A stretch of 64,000 bases of DNA from Aidingimonas halophila (GCF_900106955.1 NZ_FNNI01000003.1:124001-188000), one strand, 5' to 3'. Counted from the first letter of the stretch, positions 9,576-18,288 are shown. Made by a program: numbers and translations. Notes: generated from the letters alone by a model not told the origin.

Positions 9576-10889
9576 ATGACGACTACTTCGGCCCACATTA
9601 TGTCCATACCTCAGACCATCCCGGCGGAGGGGGTTTTCCTGCCGGATGACCTTCTGACCCAGATACGGGAGTCCTTCCTGCACATCGATGCCTGCCCCTT
9701 CACTGGCAAGCGAGTCTTCTTCGAGAATGCAGGTGGTTCATTAACACTCGAGTCGGTCGCTGAACAAAGCGCCAAGGTCGCCGGCATTCCCGATAATGAG
9801 CACCGCGACAATCCCGCCTCCCGCGCCGTGTCGCAGATTGTTTCTACCGGACGCAATGATCTGGCCAACTTCATGGGCGCTAACAGCGGCGTTATCTTTG
9901 GCGGTGAGACCGGCACAGAGTGTCTATTTCGTGTAATCCGAGCAGCGGCACTTTCCGCCAAGGAGGGAGGCAGCATCGTCGCAAGCTCGGTGGAGCACCC
10001 TGCAACCTATGATGCTACCGCCCAGTGGGCGCGCCGCACCAATCGCGAGTGGATCGAAGTCCCCTTCGATGTCGAGACTGGTCAGGTGACAGCGGCGCAC
10101 TACGCCAACTGCGTGCGTCCGGACACCCGTATCGCGACGATTTTGCATTCCAGTCCGGTAACCGGCATGAGCATGGATATCGTCGAGATCGTGCGAACCA
10201 TCAGGACTGTGGCCCCCGAGTGCATCATTGTTGTCGATGGTATCCAGCATGCGCCACACGGGACGCTGGCCGTCGATGACTATGATGTCGACGCCTATGT
10301 CATCTCGCCCTACAAGGCGTACTGCCGTTTCAACAATGGTTATGCTTGGATCTCTGATCGCCTGAGCATGGTCAAGCACGACCGGCTGTTGGGCAAGCCC
10401 GCTGATGCCTGGGAGTTGGGTAGCCGCGACCCCTCAGCCATGGCCGGTGTCAGTGCGATGGTCGACTACCTCACCTGGCTGGGCGGTCACTTCACCGAGG
10501 AGACGTCACGCCGCGACTGCCTGGTGGCCGCCAGTCGGGCAATGCAAGCGCATGAGCGTGCCCTGGTGCACAGACTGCTGCACAGCGGTGCGGGCCTGCC
10601 GGGATTGTGCAGCTATCCCGGGCTGCATCTGATTGGGTCGGCGGAGTCCCCGAACCGCGAGGGAGTGGTGTCGTTCGCCGTCGAGGGGTACGAAGCCAAG
10701 CAGGTCGTCGCCGAGCTCGGGGCTCGGGGGATACGCGTCCACGCCCGAAGCGACGATGTTTTTTCTGGCAATATCCTTCGCCCGATGGGACTGAAGGCAG
10801 TGACTCGAATCTCCCTCGCTCACTACAATAGCGCTGCAGAAATTGACCTCTGTCTGGAAGCGCTTGCGGAAATATTGACTCAGGGTTGA
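9576..10889 (+). CDS. Class V aminotransferase (cysteine desulfurase-like, PLP-dependent)
   Basis: The start at ATG 9576 has a GGAG site nine bases upstream; the longer frame from 9495 adds residues out of integrase debris. The 437-residue protein has the fold-type I class V layout: FFENAGGSLT near residue 50, GGETGTECLFR, an SSVEHPATYDA segment, VVDGIQHAPHG with the PLP-binding Asp, and the Schiff-base lysine in ISPYKAYCRF. It resembles SufS/CsdA-like proteins in the family, but the substrate may be an amino acid, not cysteine. No sulfur-acceptor gene is nearby. It is the first intact gene of the island, facing the permease/TauD pair. Confidence 0.78.
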   Translation: MTTTSAHIMSIPQTIPAEGVFLPDDLLTQIRESFLHIDACPFTGKRVFFENAGGSLTLESVAEQSAKVAGIPDNEHRDNPASRAVSQIVSTGRNDLANFMGANSGVIFGGETGTECLFRVIRAAALSAKEGGSIVASSVEHPATYDATAQWARRTNREWIEVPFDVETGQVTAAHYANCVRPDTRIATILHSSPVTGMSMDIVEIVRTIRTVAPECIIVVDGIQHAPHGTLAVDDYDVDAYVISPYKAYCRFNNGYAWISDRLSMVKHDRLLGKPADAWELGSRDPSAMAGVSAMVDYLTWLGGHFTEETSRRDCLVAASRAMQAHERALVHRLLHSGAGLPGLCSYPGLHLIGSAESPNREGVVSFAVEGYEAKQVVAELGARGIRVHARSDDVFSGNILRPMGLKAVTRISLAHYNSAAEIDLCLEALAEILTQG

Positions 10890-11102
10890 TGAGTGTTGTT
10901 AACCCTTAGGTGCCTATGTCAACTCTACTGGAGTTAACCCTGTTCAGTGGATTTCACCACAAAGGGTCAGATGCCTACCGAAACGGTAAAACGCCAACAC
11001 TTTGAAAATGCGCGACACTATCATAGGCTCAAATTCCAACGAGGACAGTTTATCCCTCCCGCCACTAAAAGTGCCGGGTATCTCGCGCAAGACTGATGTC
11101 CC

Positions 11103-12431
11103 TTACAGGAACAGCATAAGCGTGCAAGCGATCCCGATGAATACCGCCATGAAACGCATATTCTCGCCCTTGGCGAGGGCTGCAGGCGAGACCGCGAAAG
11201 CCTTGCAGGCGGTGAGAAACGCTAATGATCCTAGTGCCGCCATGGCACCATAGGCCCACCCCACCAGTGCCGCGATGCCGAGCAAAGCGACGTGCAGTTC
11301 AGTCGGCATGACCGGCCCGAACATCGTCAGAGTGATCGTCGCCGGTACTACCATATGCAGACCTAGCGTGGCGAGAATAGCGATCACCAGCGCCGTCAGC
11401 GCGATTAATCCATTCGCGCCGACGCTATGCGCCAGCATAGCCACCCACTCTTGCACTTCCGGCGTCGAGGTCACGGCGACCGCGAAGATCAGAGCGCCGG
11501 AAAAGATGGTGATCTCGCTATCGAAATCTCGCCAATAGCCCTCGGTTAGCGTCAGCATCCTGCTGCGAATTCCAGCACCACGCCACAGCGCGAGACCTAG
11601 TGCCAGCGGTGGAATGAATAGGGTGGCGCCCTGGAGCGGGTTGAGGCCGATACTCATGTACAGCACCAGATTAAGGGCCACCAGCCCCAGCACAGGCGCC
11701 AACACCCAGCATAGGGCCTTCCAGAAACGTGCGGGCAATTGGCGGGGTAAGCGACAGCGACCAGCAAGGAAGCTGAGCGCCAGCAGCGCAGCGGCCAACA
11801 AGAGGCCAATCATCAGCACCCGCCATAGCTGCAGCCGTTCGCCGAGGGAGGCGGTCACAATACCCATCGCGACCGTGAAGGGCGAGAAAAGCACCGACAG
11901 TCCGATACCACGGATCGACCAACCGGCGATGTCTTCTTGAGCATCCATGTCGTGGTCCTGATAAGTCGCCAGCGGCGCGATGACACTCACGGCCCCCACG
12001 GCCAACGGAACACCGAAGCATACGCCAAGTAGTTGCACCATGCCGCGTCGGGGGCGCAGCGACAGAGCAGTGAACGAGGCATTGACTTCACTCAGGCTCG
12101 GCGAGGTCTGGATCACCGCACGCAGCACGTAGAGGCTGGCGAGAAAGGCGGAGATCATCGCCGCGCGCTCCAGCCCCTCGGCAATGGCGTTCCAATGCTG
12201 AGAATGGGCGTTCAATGCCAGGGTGGCACCGCACAACACCAGGAAGATACCGCGGTTCAACCCGGACCGGGTCAGGCATGAAAGCACGACGATCCATAGC
12301 GCGATCCCCCCGGCCAGCTGGCGTATCGCGTCACTATCGAAGAGGATGGACAGGGCCCCGCAGCACCACAGCCCCAGCACCCATACCGGCATCGTCCGGC
12401 GCGGGGCGGGGTGCCGAAGGACCAACGGCAT
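11103..12431 (-). CDS. Multi-pass inner-membrane permease of unknown substrate
   Basis: 442 residues with about 11-12 hydrophobic helices and short charged loops. I do not recognise the family with certainty. Duplicated features such as GVCFGVPLAVGAVSVIAPLA in the first half and LGLHMVVPATITLTMFGPV in the second suggest an ion-transporter/arsenite-permease-like inverted repeat topology. It starts eight bases after the stop of the TauD-family gene, so the two are probably one operon and the permease may import the dioxygenase substrate. A start at an internal ATG (12392) is possible. The 213 bases downstream (10890-11102) hold only short repeats of GTTAACCC. Confidence 0.65.
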   Translation of the reverse strand: MPLVLRHPAPRRTMPVWVLGLWCCGALSILFDSDAIRQLAGGIALWIVVLSCLTRSGLNRGIFLVLCGATLALNAHSQHWNAIAEGLERAAMISAFLASLYVLRAVIQTSPSLSEVNASFTALSLRPRRGMVQLLGVCFGVPLAVGAVSVIAPLATYQDHDMDAQEDIAGWSIRGIGLSVLFSPFTVAMGIVTASLGERLQLWRVLMIGLLLAAALLALSFLAGRCRLPRQLPARFWKALCWVLAPVLGLVALNLVLYMSIGLNPLQGATLFIPPLALGLALWRGAGIRSRMLTLTEGYWRDFDSEITIFSGALIFAVAVTSTPEVQEWVAMLAHSVGANGLIALTALVIAILATLGLHMVVPATITLTMFGPVMPTELHVALLGIAALVGWAYGAMAALGSLAFLTACKAFAVSPAALAKGENMRFMAVFIGIACTLMLFL

Positions 12432-12439
12432 ACCTCGTC

Positions 12440-13318
12440 TCAGGCAACCTGGGCGGATTGCGGCTTCAGTGGTACCTCGCCAATGGCCGTGCAGCGATGC
12501 ATCAGGCGATCGCCCAGCCCATCATAATCCATCACTGCATAGTGCATGGTGCAGCGGTTGTCCCAGATCACCAGATCGTTGAGCTGCCACACGTGGCGAT
12601 ACTGGAAATCAGGCTTGGTGCAGTGCTGGTAAAGGAACTCAAGTACCGCCCGGCTTTCCTCCTTGCTGAGCCCGACGATGTGGGAGGTGAAGCCGGGATT
12701 GACGAACAGGCTCTTGCGACCGGTTTCCTGGTGGGTACGTACCACAGGATGCGACATCGGCGGCGCCTTATCGAGTTGGTCCTTGGTGACGCTCTCGTTG
12801 CGGAACCCGCCGGACTGGGCGACTGCAAAGTCGTGCACCGCCTCGAGCCCTTCGAGGAAATGCTTCATGGTGTCAGATAGTGCGTCGTAGGCTTTGTACA
12901 TGCTGGTATAGACGGTATCGCCGCCGTAAGGCGGAATCTCCAGCGCGTAGAGCACCGAGGCCATGGCGGGAGTCTTCTCGTAAGATTGGTCAGAGTGCCA
13001 GTAAGTACCGGCTCCCTTGCGACCCTGCGGCTTGCCGTTCGTTACCTTATTCGAGACGCGATAGATCTCGGGGTGGTCTGGATGAAGGTACTTGGTGACA
13101 GTGTGGCCCTGCAAGGTGTGCAATTCACCGAACTTGCGGCTGAAGGCGATCTGCTGTTCCTCGCTGATCTGCTGGTCGCGAATTACCAGCACACCGTTGG
13201 CACGGTTCCACAGTTCCCGGATCTCATCGAACAGCGCATCGCTGCAACCGGCGGCGAGATCCAGGCCGCGCACTTCGGCGCCGAGAGCGGGACACAGGGG
13301 GCGATAGTCGAGTTGCAT
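12440..13318 (-). CDS. TauD/TfdA family Fe(II)/2-oxoglutarate-dependent dioxygenase
   Basis: 292-residue oxygenase. The 2-His-1-carboxylate facial triad is visible as H108-x-D110 in TYWHSDQSY and the distal His in NRCTMHYAV; the 2-oxoglutarate-binding Arg is in the C-terminal RLMHRCT motif. The family hydroxylates small acids such as taurine, 2,4-D, sulfonates or sulfate esters; the exact substrate cannot be read from sequence. Its neighbour 8 bases downstream is a membrane permease. Upstream lies a short broken ORF and then two copies of a 15-base repeat that may be regulator sites. Confidence 0.88.
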   Translation of the reverse strand: MQLDYRPLCPALGAEVRGLDLAAGCSDALFDEIRELWNRANGVLVIRDQQISEEQQIAFSRKFGELHTLQGHTVTKYLHPDHPEIYRVSNKVTNGKPQGRKGAGTYWHSDQSYEKTPAMASVLYALEIPPYGGDTVYTSMYKAYDALSDTMKHFLEGLEAVHDFAVAQSGGFRNESVTKDQLDKAPPMSHPVVRTHQETGRKSLFVNPGFTSHIVGLSKEESRAVLEFLYQHCTKPDFQYRHVWQLNDLVIWDNRCTMHYAVMDYDGLGDRLMHRCTAIGEVPLKPQSAQVA

Positions 13319-13348
13319 GGCGTTACCCCTTCGTAACTTTTGTAGCTT

Positions 13349-13515
13349 TCATTTGTGGCCATTGGCCATGTCCGGCGTCGCTTCGGGCGATTGTCGTTGT
13401 TGCCGACCATTGAGCGTGGACAGGGCCTTGCGGATGAGTGGGGCTAAGGATCGTCAACGAGGGAGGTGGCGCCAAGAAGATACAGTGTCTTGGCATTATC
13501 GAAGCTAGCGTTCAT
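13349..13515 (-). pseudogene. Small frameshifted ORF upstream of the TauD gene
   Basis: A convincing GGAGATGACA site precedes ATG 13515. The frame reads MNASFDNAKTLYLLGATSLV then stops after 24 codons. A neighbouring frame continues with LAPLIRKALSTLNGRQQ to a stop at 13349, just before tauD. The two pieces look like one small protein broken by a one-base change. I do not recognise a family. It could instead be a leader peptide. Confidence 0.3.
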
Positions 13516-13536
13516 TGTCATCTCCTTTACGTGCGA

Positions 13537-13551
13537 AAATTGTACTTATAA
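13537..13551. repeat. 15-bp direct repeat, copy 1
   Basis: AAAATTGTACTTATA occurs here and again at 13722-13736, same orientation, 185 bases apart. The TTGTAC core resembles half-sites of GntR/FCD operators. This copy lies 22 bases before the ATG of the small broken ORF upstream of tauD, where an operator would be expected. Confidence 0.6.
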
Positions 13552-13721
13552 ATACACAATCCAATCCAAGCACACAAGTCGCCAGCCTACAAGGGTTGCC
13601 TAGCACCCGCCCCGGACTCACTCGTTATTGCATATATATCTCACTGTTTATTATTGATTTAGTATAAGTTAATACTTTTGTCTATGGCTGGATAACCCAA
13701 ATAGGCGCTAGACGCCCATAA

Positions 13722-13736
13722 AAAATTGTACTTATA
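13722..13736. repeat. 15-bp direct repeat, copy 2
   Basis: Exact second copy of AAAATTGTACTTATA, ending a few bases before the truncated RraA-family fragment. The DNA between the copies is AT-rich and has no ORF. The pair may be operators for divergent transcription, or scars of a deletion that removed the start of the rraA-like gene. Confidence 0.6.
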
Positions 13737-13744
13737 TTGTTTTT

Positions 13745-14062
13745 TAAAAAAGGGCATGGTATGAATCCGACATCCCGGTCTTCTCCAAGGGGCTTTCCCT
13801 CAAGGCAACCAACAAGACGCCGCCAGGCCAGATCAATGAGCCGATTACCTGCGTCGGTGTGCCCGTTCGGCCTGGCGACATCATCGTCGATGACCGCGAT
13901 GGCCCCTTGGTGGTGGCTCCCGAGCGAATCGCCGAAGTGAACGAGGCATCTCAGCCACGCGAGGACAAGGAAGAGAGTATCCGCCAGGTACTCGAGAAGG
14001 GCCGGACCACAATGGAGTTGCTCGACCTCATCCCGGTGCTGGCACGCCTGGGTGTGCGCTGA
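13745..14062 (+). pseudogene. RraA-family protein, 5'-truncated
   Basis: One open frame reads WYESDIPVFSKGLSLKATNK, then the family core PITCVGVPVRPGDIIVDDRD followed by GPLVVAPERIAEV. It ends at a TGA 56 bases before the alpha-hydroxy-acid oxidase gene. These are the C-terminal two-thirds of an RraA fold (class II aldolase/oxaloacetate decarboxylase-like, metal-binding Asp in the GDIIVDDRDG motif). No start codon or N-terminal third is present; the frame opens in an A-rich run. An intact relative lies at 20615-21334, beside the second hydroxy-acid oxidase, so the order rraA-oxidase occurs twice. Confidence 0.7.
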
Positions 14063-14117
14063 AGCACTATATGGGAAAGGCAAATCATGAATCATTCGAT
14101 GACAACGGGATAGCATC

Positions 14118-15335
14118 ATGTCGTCATTAGACAGGCAGCGAGACGACGCCAAACAGGCACCAACCAGACCCCACCGGGGGCGGCGTCTCGACGGCATCCA
14201 TAACCTGCATGATTTCGAGCAGGCCGCGCGCCGGCACCTGCCGCATGCAATCTTTTCCTACATCGCCAATGCGGCAGAAGATGGCAAGTCCCTGCGGACG
14301 AATGCCCGCGCCTTCGATGACTATGGCTTCGTGCCGAGGGTGCTCGTGGATGTCTCGCAAACCAGCCAGACTACCACGCTGTTCGATCAGCGATTCAGCT
14401 CACCGTTCGGCATTGCGCCCATGGGCTTGAGCGCACTCTTTGCCTACCGCGGCGACCTGACCCTGGCCAAAGCGGCCGGCCGCCAGGGCATTCCCATGAT
14501 CATGAGCGGGTCGTCACTGATCCCCCTGGAAGAAACTGCCAAGCTTGATGAATCGACCTGGTTCCAAGCCTACCTTCCCGCGGGCCGGGAAGGGATTCGC
14601 GCCCTGCTAGAGCGCGTCGAATCAGCTGGATTCCGGCATCTGGTCATCACTCTGGATACCCCGGTGGCCACCAATCCAGAGAACAACCGGCGCGCAGGCT
14701 TTTCCTCACCGCTGCGGCCCAGTCTGAAGCTCGCCTGGGATGGAATGAGCCACCCGCGCTGGCTGTTCGATACCTTCTTCCGGACACTCATCCGGCATGG
14801 TATGCCCCACTTCGAGAACAACTACGCGACCCGCGGGGCACCGATTTTCTCGTCTCGTGTCAATCGTGACATCTCCGACCGAGGGCATCTCGACTGGGAT
14901 GACATGGAATTCATCCGCGACCGCTGGCCAGGCAAGCTGATCCTCAAGAGCGTGCTGCATCCCGACGATGCGCTCCGGGCGGCGCGGCTCGGCGTCGACG
15001 GGCTCATCGTCTCCAACCATGGCGGGCGTCAGCTGGACGGCGTCATCTCCCCACTAACCATGCTGCCAGAGATCATACAGGCAGTGGGCGACCTTCCGGT
15101 GATGATCGACAGCGGATTCCGGCGGGGCACGGATGTACTCAAAGCCCTGGCACTAGGGGCACGTTTCGTCTTCGTCGGGCGCCCCTTCGCCTATGCAGCG
15201 GCTTGCGCGGGGGAAGCCGGCGTCGAACACGCGGCTTCCCTTCTGTCCAGCGAAATCGCCCGCGACATGGCCTTGCTGGGTATCACCGACCTCACGCAAT
15301 TGCGCGCCGATCATCTGCGCCGGCTCCCCCAATGA
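14118..15335 (+). CDS. FMN-dependent alpha-hydroxy-acid oxidase/dehydrogenase (LldD family)
   Basis: 405 residues. Members oxidise L-2-hydroxy acids (lactate, glycolate, mandelate) to 2-oxo acids with FMN. Visible landmarks are PFGIAPMGLSAL, MIMSGSSLIPLEE, a TLDTPVATNPENNRR segment, KSVLHPDDALRAARLGVDG with an FMN-contacting Lys, SNHGGRQLDG with the catalytic His and Arg, and the phosphate-binding DSGFRRGTDVLKALALGA. It follows a broken rraA-like gene and precedes a D-2-hydroxyacid dehydrogenase by 46 bases, so both hydroxy-acid enantiomers could be oxidised by one operon. The 19.3-20.6 kb gene is a paralogue. Confidence 0.88.
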   Translation: MSSLDRQRDDAKQAPTRPHRGRRLDGIHNLHDFEQAARRHLPHAIFSYIANAAEDGKSLRTNARAFDDYGFVPRVLVDVSQTSQTTTLFDQRFSSPFGIAPMGLSALFAYRGDLTLAKAAGRQGIPMIMSGSSLIPLEETAKLDESTWFQAYLPAGREGIRALLERVESAGFRHLVITLDTPVATNPENNRRAGFSSPLRPSLKLAWDGMSHPRWLFDTFFRTLIRHGMPHFENNYATRGAPIFSSRVNRDISDRGHLDWDDMEFIRDRWPGKLILKSVLHPDDALRAARLGVDGLIVSNHGGRQLDGVISPLTMLPEIIQAVGDLPVMIDSGFRRGTDVLKALALGARFVFVGRPFAYAAACAGEAGVEHAASLLSSEIARDMALLGITDLTQLRADHLRRLPQ

Positions 15336-15381
15336 GGCAGCCGGGAACGAGACAACGACGATCACCGATAAGGAGCAGACC

Positions 15382-16443
15382 TTGGCTTTTCCTCCCCTCC
15401 CCCGATCCGTTATCCGACTCGACGTTTGGTACGACCCCGCCATGCAGGCGATCTTTGACCAACATCCGGACTATGCCCTGACGACGATTCCCCGGGACGC
15501 CGATATGCACAGCGTTGCCACGACATTGGGTAACGCACATGCCTACCAGATCTCGTCGGCCAAGGATGAGAACCCTACACGCTGGCGCGCCGATGCCGAG
15601 CTGCTCGCCCAAGCACCGAACCTGCTGTGCGTATCGACCTCGGGCGCCGGCTATGACACCGTCGACGTGGAGGCCTGCACGCGGGCAGGGGTACTGGTAA
15701 TGAACCAGTCGGGTGCCAATGCACAGTCGGTGGCAGAACACACCATCGGCTTGATGATCGGGGTGTCCAAGCGACTCACCGAGACCGACCGCCGTCTGCG
15801 CCGGGAGCGCGGATTTACCCGCGAGGCCGTGATGGGCCGTGAGATCACCGGTAAGACCCTGGGGCTGGTGGGGCTTGGCCATATCGGCCGACGTGTCGCC
15901 GCAATCGCCCAGGCCTTCGACATGCGTGTCATCGCCTGCGACCCAGCCCTCGACGAGGCAACGATGGCCGCACGCGGGGCCCAGAAAGTATCGCTGGAGA
16001 CGCTGCTGGCCGAGTCAGATCATGTCTCGCTTCACTGTCCCCGCAACGCAGACACCCTCGAGCTGATCGATGCCGAGGCCTTTCGCCTCATGAAACCGGG
16101 CGCGGTGTTCATCTCCACCGCCCGAGGCGGCATACACTCCGAACCGGCATTGATCGAGGCGCTACACAGCGGTCACCTGGCCGGCGCGGGCGTCGATGTC
16201 TGGGACGTCGAACCCCCGCCGCTCGATCACCCCCTGTTGGCGATGCCGAACGTGATCGCCACCTACCACACCGCCGGAGTCACCCACGAGGCAAGGCGCA
16301 ATGTGGCCACCTGGGCCGCCGAACAAATCATTCACACCCTCGACGGCGGTACCCCGGCGCGCCTCGTGAACCCCGATGCCTGGCCTAGCTACGCGGCTCG
16401 CTACGAAGCAATATTCGGCGTCAGACCCAATGCCTCCCCCTGA
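15382..16443 (+). CDS. D-2-hydroxyacid dehydrogenase (NAD(P)-dependent)
   Basis: I chose TTG 15382 because an AGGAG site lies six bases upstream; the longer frame from 15193 overlaps the oxidase gene out of frame. The 353-residue protein has the family order: substrate domain with STSGAGYDTVDVEAC, NQSGANAQSVAEHTIGLMIG, the dinucleotide motif GLVGLGHIGRRVAAIA, catalytic Arg in STARGGIHSE, Glu in DVWDVEPPPLDHP and His in TYHTAGVTHEA. It could reduce a 2-oxo acid such as hydroxypyruvate or oxidise the D-hydroxy acid. It sits in an operon-like run with the oxidase and a GarR-like reductase. Confidence 0.86.
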   Translation: MAFPPLPRSVIRLDVWYDPAMQAIFDQHPDYALTTIPRDADMHSVATTLGNAHAYQISSAKDENPTRWRADAELLAQAPNLLCVSTSGAGYDTVDVEACTRAGVLVMNQSGANAQSVAEHTIGLMIGVSKRLTETDRRLRRERGFTREAVMGREITGKTLGLVGLGHIGRRVAAIAQAFDMRVIACDPALDEATMAARGAQKVSLETLLAESDHVSLHCPRNADTLELIDAEAFRLMKPGAVFISTARGGIHSEPALIEALHSGHLAGAGVDVWDVEPPPLDHPLLAMPNVIATYHTAGVTHEARRNVATWAAEQIIHTLDGGTPARLVNPDAWPSYAARYEAIFGVRPNASP

Positions 16444-16449
16444 CCTCGC

Positions 16450-16493
16450 CTCAGGGTCAGCCTTTTAACCCTATTTATGAGTCTGACCCAGAG
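16450..16493. repeat. REP-like inverted repeat in spacer
   Basis: Arms CTCAGGGTCAG and CTGACCCAGAG (10 of 11 pair) enclose 22 bases containing TTTTAACCC. The GGGTCAG motif recurs near 10963. It lies between two genes of one operon and may be a small palindromic element or a stem that adjusts expression of the downstream gene. Confidence 0.45.
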
Positions 16494-16524
16494 GCCCCCG
16501 AATGCAGAAGAGAGGAACTGATAC

Positions 16525-17424
16525 ATGAACACGATGGTCGGATTTATCGGCCTGGGCGTCATGGGCGCCGGCATGGCCAAGAACATCATCGAGGCAGGCA
16601 TCCCGTTGACGATAACCACCTCCTCACCCCAGAAGGCGGATACCTACCGCGAGATCGGCGCCCACGTTGTCTCCAGCCCGCGAGATGTGGCGGCCAATGC
16701 TCAACTCATTGTTACCTGCGTGCCGGACGCCGCCGCCCTGCGCGCCATTATTGCTGGGCCTGACGGCATCGCCGCGGGTAACTGGCAAGACGGACTGCTG
16801 CTCGACTGTAGCACCATCGCCCCCTTCGAGGCCGAGGAGATGGCCGAGCGTCTTAGTGAGATAGGTGCCCAATTCATAGACGCCCCCGTAAGCGGTGGCC
16901 GCAAGGGCGCTGAGAGTGGCTCGCTGACCATCATGTGCGGCGGGGACGCAGTCTTAATTGAGCGCGCGCGCCACGTTCTCGACGCGATGGGCAATAATAT
17001 CCATCATGTCGGCCCACTCGGCGCAGGCCAGGCAGTAAAAGCCTGCAACCAGTTGATGGTGGCCGTCAATTTGATGGGCGTCTGTGAGGCCATCGCCATG
17101 GCCCGTTCAGCGGGTGTTGACCCCAAGTTAATGCAACAAGTGTTATCGACCGGCGCAGCCCGCAGCGGTGTCCTAGAGGCGCATGGCCAGCGCTACATCG
17201 ATAACCAGTTAGAGGGCGGTTTCCGTTCTGATTTGATGAAAAAGGATCTCGGTATTGCCGCCGCTGTCGGCACCCATTATCAGCGCACTCAGCCAGCTAC
17301 CAACCTGGCACATCAGCTTATGCAGGCCTCATGCAATGCTGGCTTCGCCCATCTCGACAGTGCGGCTCTCGGGCTTCTCTACGACAGTCTCAATGGCGCC
17401 GACTCCTGGGGTGATAACGAATGA
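16525..17424 (+). CDS. NAD(P)-dependent beta-hydroxyacid dehydrogenase (GarR/3-hydroxyisobutyrate dehydrogenase family)
   Basis: 299 residues. The N-terminal Rossmann motif GFIGLGVMGAGMAKNI, the substrate motif DAPVSGGRKGAESG near residue 120 and the catalytic Lys in QAVKACNQLMVAVN near residue 170 define the family. Tartronate semialdehyde reductase (GarR/GlxR) is a plausible role, since a hydroxypyruvate-type dehydrogenase and aldolase-like proteins are nearby, but 3-hydroxyisobutyrate is equally possible. Its last codons overlap the ATG of a truncated Ldh-family gene by four bases (ATGA), so the operon once continued. Confidence 0.83.
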   Translation: MNTMVGFIGLGVMGAGMAKNIIEAGIPLTITTSSPQKADTYREIGAHVVSSPRDVAANAQLIVTCVPDAAALRAIIAGPDGIAAGNWQDGLLLDCSTIAPFEAEEMAERLSEIGAQFIDAPVSGGRKGAESGSLTIMCGGDAVLIERARHVLDAMGNNIHHVGPLGAGQAVKACNQLMVAVNLMGVCEAIAMARSAGVDPKLMQQVLSTGAARSGVLEAHGQRYIDNQLEGGFRSDLMKKDLGIAAAVGTHYQRTQPATNLAHQLMQASCNAGFAHLDSAALGLLYDSLNGADSWGDNE

Positions 17425-17540
17425 TAGGGACTTTCTCAGTGAAGCAGCTGCGAGCCTTCTCAAGCAGCGTTTTCGAAACCGGTGGCCTAACCAGACAAGA
17501 TGCCGCCACGGTGACTGATCTTGCCCAGCAACGTCGATGA
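17421..17540 (+). pseudogene. Ldh-family (YlbC/malate-L-sulfolactate type) oxidoreductase cut by an IS
   Basis: The ATG at 17421 overlaps the previous stop (ATGA), a clear translational coupling. The frame MIGTFSVKQLRAFSSSVFET then GGLTRQDAATVTD matches the N-terminus of malate/L-lactate/ureidoglycolate dehydrogenases of the Ldh2 family. It then runs into an IS3-type element and stops after 39 residues. The rest of the gene is not found downstream in this window. Confidence 0.62.
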
Positions 17541-18288
17541 AGAAGACCCATATACCCGTTACTACCAGGCCTACAAGGACGAGGTCCGGGCACTCGCTGA
17601 CCATGTTGGTGCCAGTGCCGCCGCTCGTGAGCTGGGTCTTCAACCCAGCCAGCTCTACCAATGGCGAACCAAGGCTCAGCAGCAGAGTGCCTCGGCTCGC
17701 GAGCAGACCTTGGCTGAAGAAAATGCGAGGCTCAAGCGTCATCTGGCTGAGAAGTCGGAAGAGCTGGAAATCGCAAAAAGCCGCGGTGTACTTCGCGAAG
17801 AGCCTGAAGTGAAGTGTACGCCTTCATCGAGCAGCATCGTCAGGCCTTCAGCGTTCAACGGATGTGCACGTTTCTCAGCGTCGACCGCAGCGGCTACTAC
17901 ACCTGGCGACAGCGTGGAGGTGAGCCGTCTCCCCGCCGCCGACAAGCGATCATCAATCAGCGCGTGGCTCAGGCCTTCGAACAGGCGAGGGGCGCTCAGG
18001 CGCTGCCAGGCTGACCATGACCTGAACGTTGCCTTGGTTTTGAGCCACACTTGAATGGAGAGCCGTATGCGCTGAGAGGTGCACGGACGGTTCGGAGAGG
18101 AGAAGCAGGGAGATAGTTCGACTACGCCCTGCTTCCTCTACTCGGAACCTGATGCCTTCTCCCGCCGGCTCATCGGCTGGCGAGTCTCCCGCACGCCCCG
18201 CACCGACATGGTGCTGGATACGCTGGGGCAGGCGCTTCATGATCGGCCTCAACGGAGTGACACCGACTTGATCCACCACAGCGACTGA
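17515..18288 (+). mobile_element. IS3-family element, degraded (OrfA, OrfB parts, intron relic inside)
   Basis: OrfA reads ADHVGASAAARELGLQPSQL then YQWRTKAQQQ, with a leucine-zipper-like EENARLKRHLAEKSEELEI. Its start codon (ATG 17537) is in another frame, showing a small deletion. At the A-run near 17776 the frame must shift to give the normal OrfA end KAAVYFAKSLK. OrfB begins at 17814 (MYAFIEQHRQAFSVQRMCTF) and is cut at about 18014. After a group II intron relic, OrfB resumes with DAFSRRLIGWRVSRTPRTDM and stops at a nonsense codon after IHHSD. No complete transposase remains. Confidence 0.75.
18060..18141 (+). ncRNA. Group II intron 3' relic (domains V and VI)
   Basis: Positions 18060-18093 form a 34-base domain V: 5' GAGCCGTA and 3' GACGGTTC arms, a two-base CG bulge, and a TGCGCT-GAGA-GGTGCA tip. 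The AGC catalytic triad is at 18061-18063. One pair near the bulge (A opposite G) is imperfect. A second hairpin, stem AGCAGGG/CCCTGCT extended by AGAGG/CCTCT, follows as domain VI. The sequence then reads CTAC, a plausible intron 3' end at 18141. No reverse transcriptase or domains I-III are present, so this is an internally deleted, inactive copy inside an IS3 OrfB. Confidence 0.7.
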
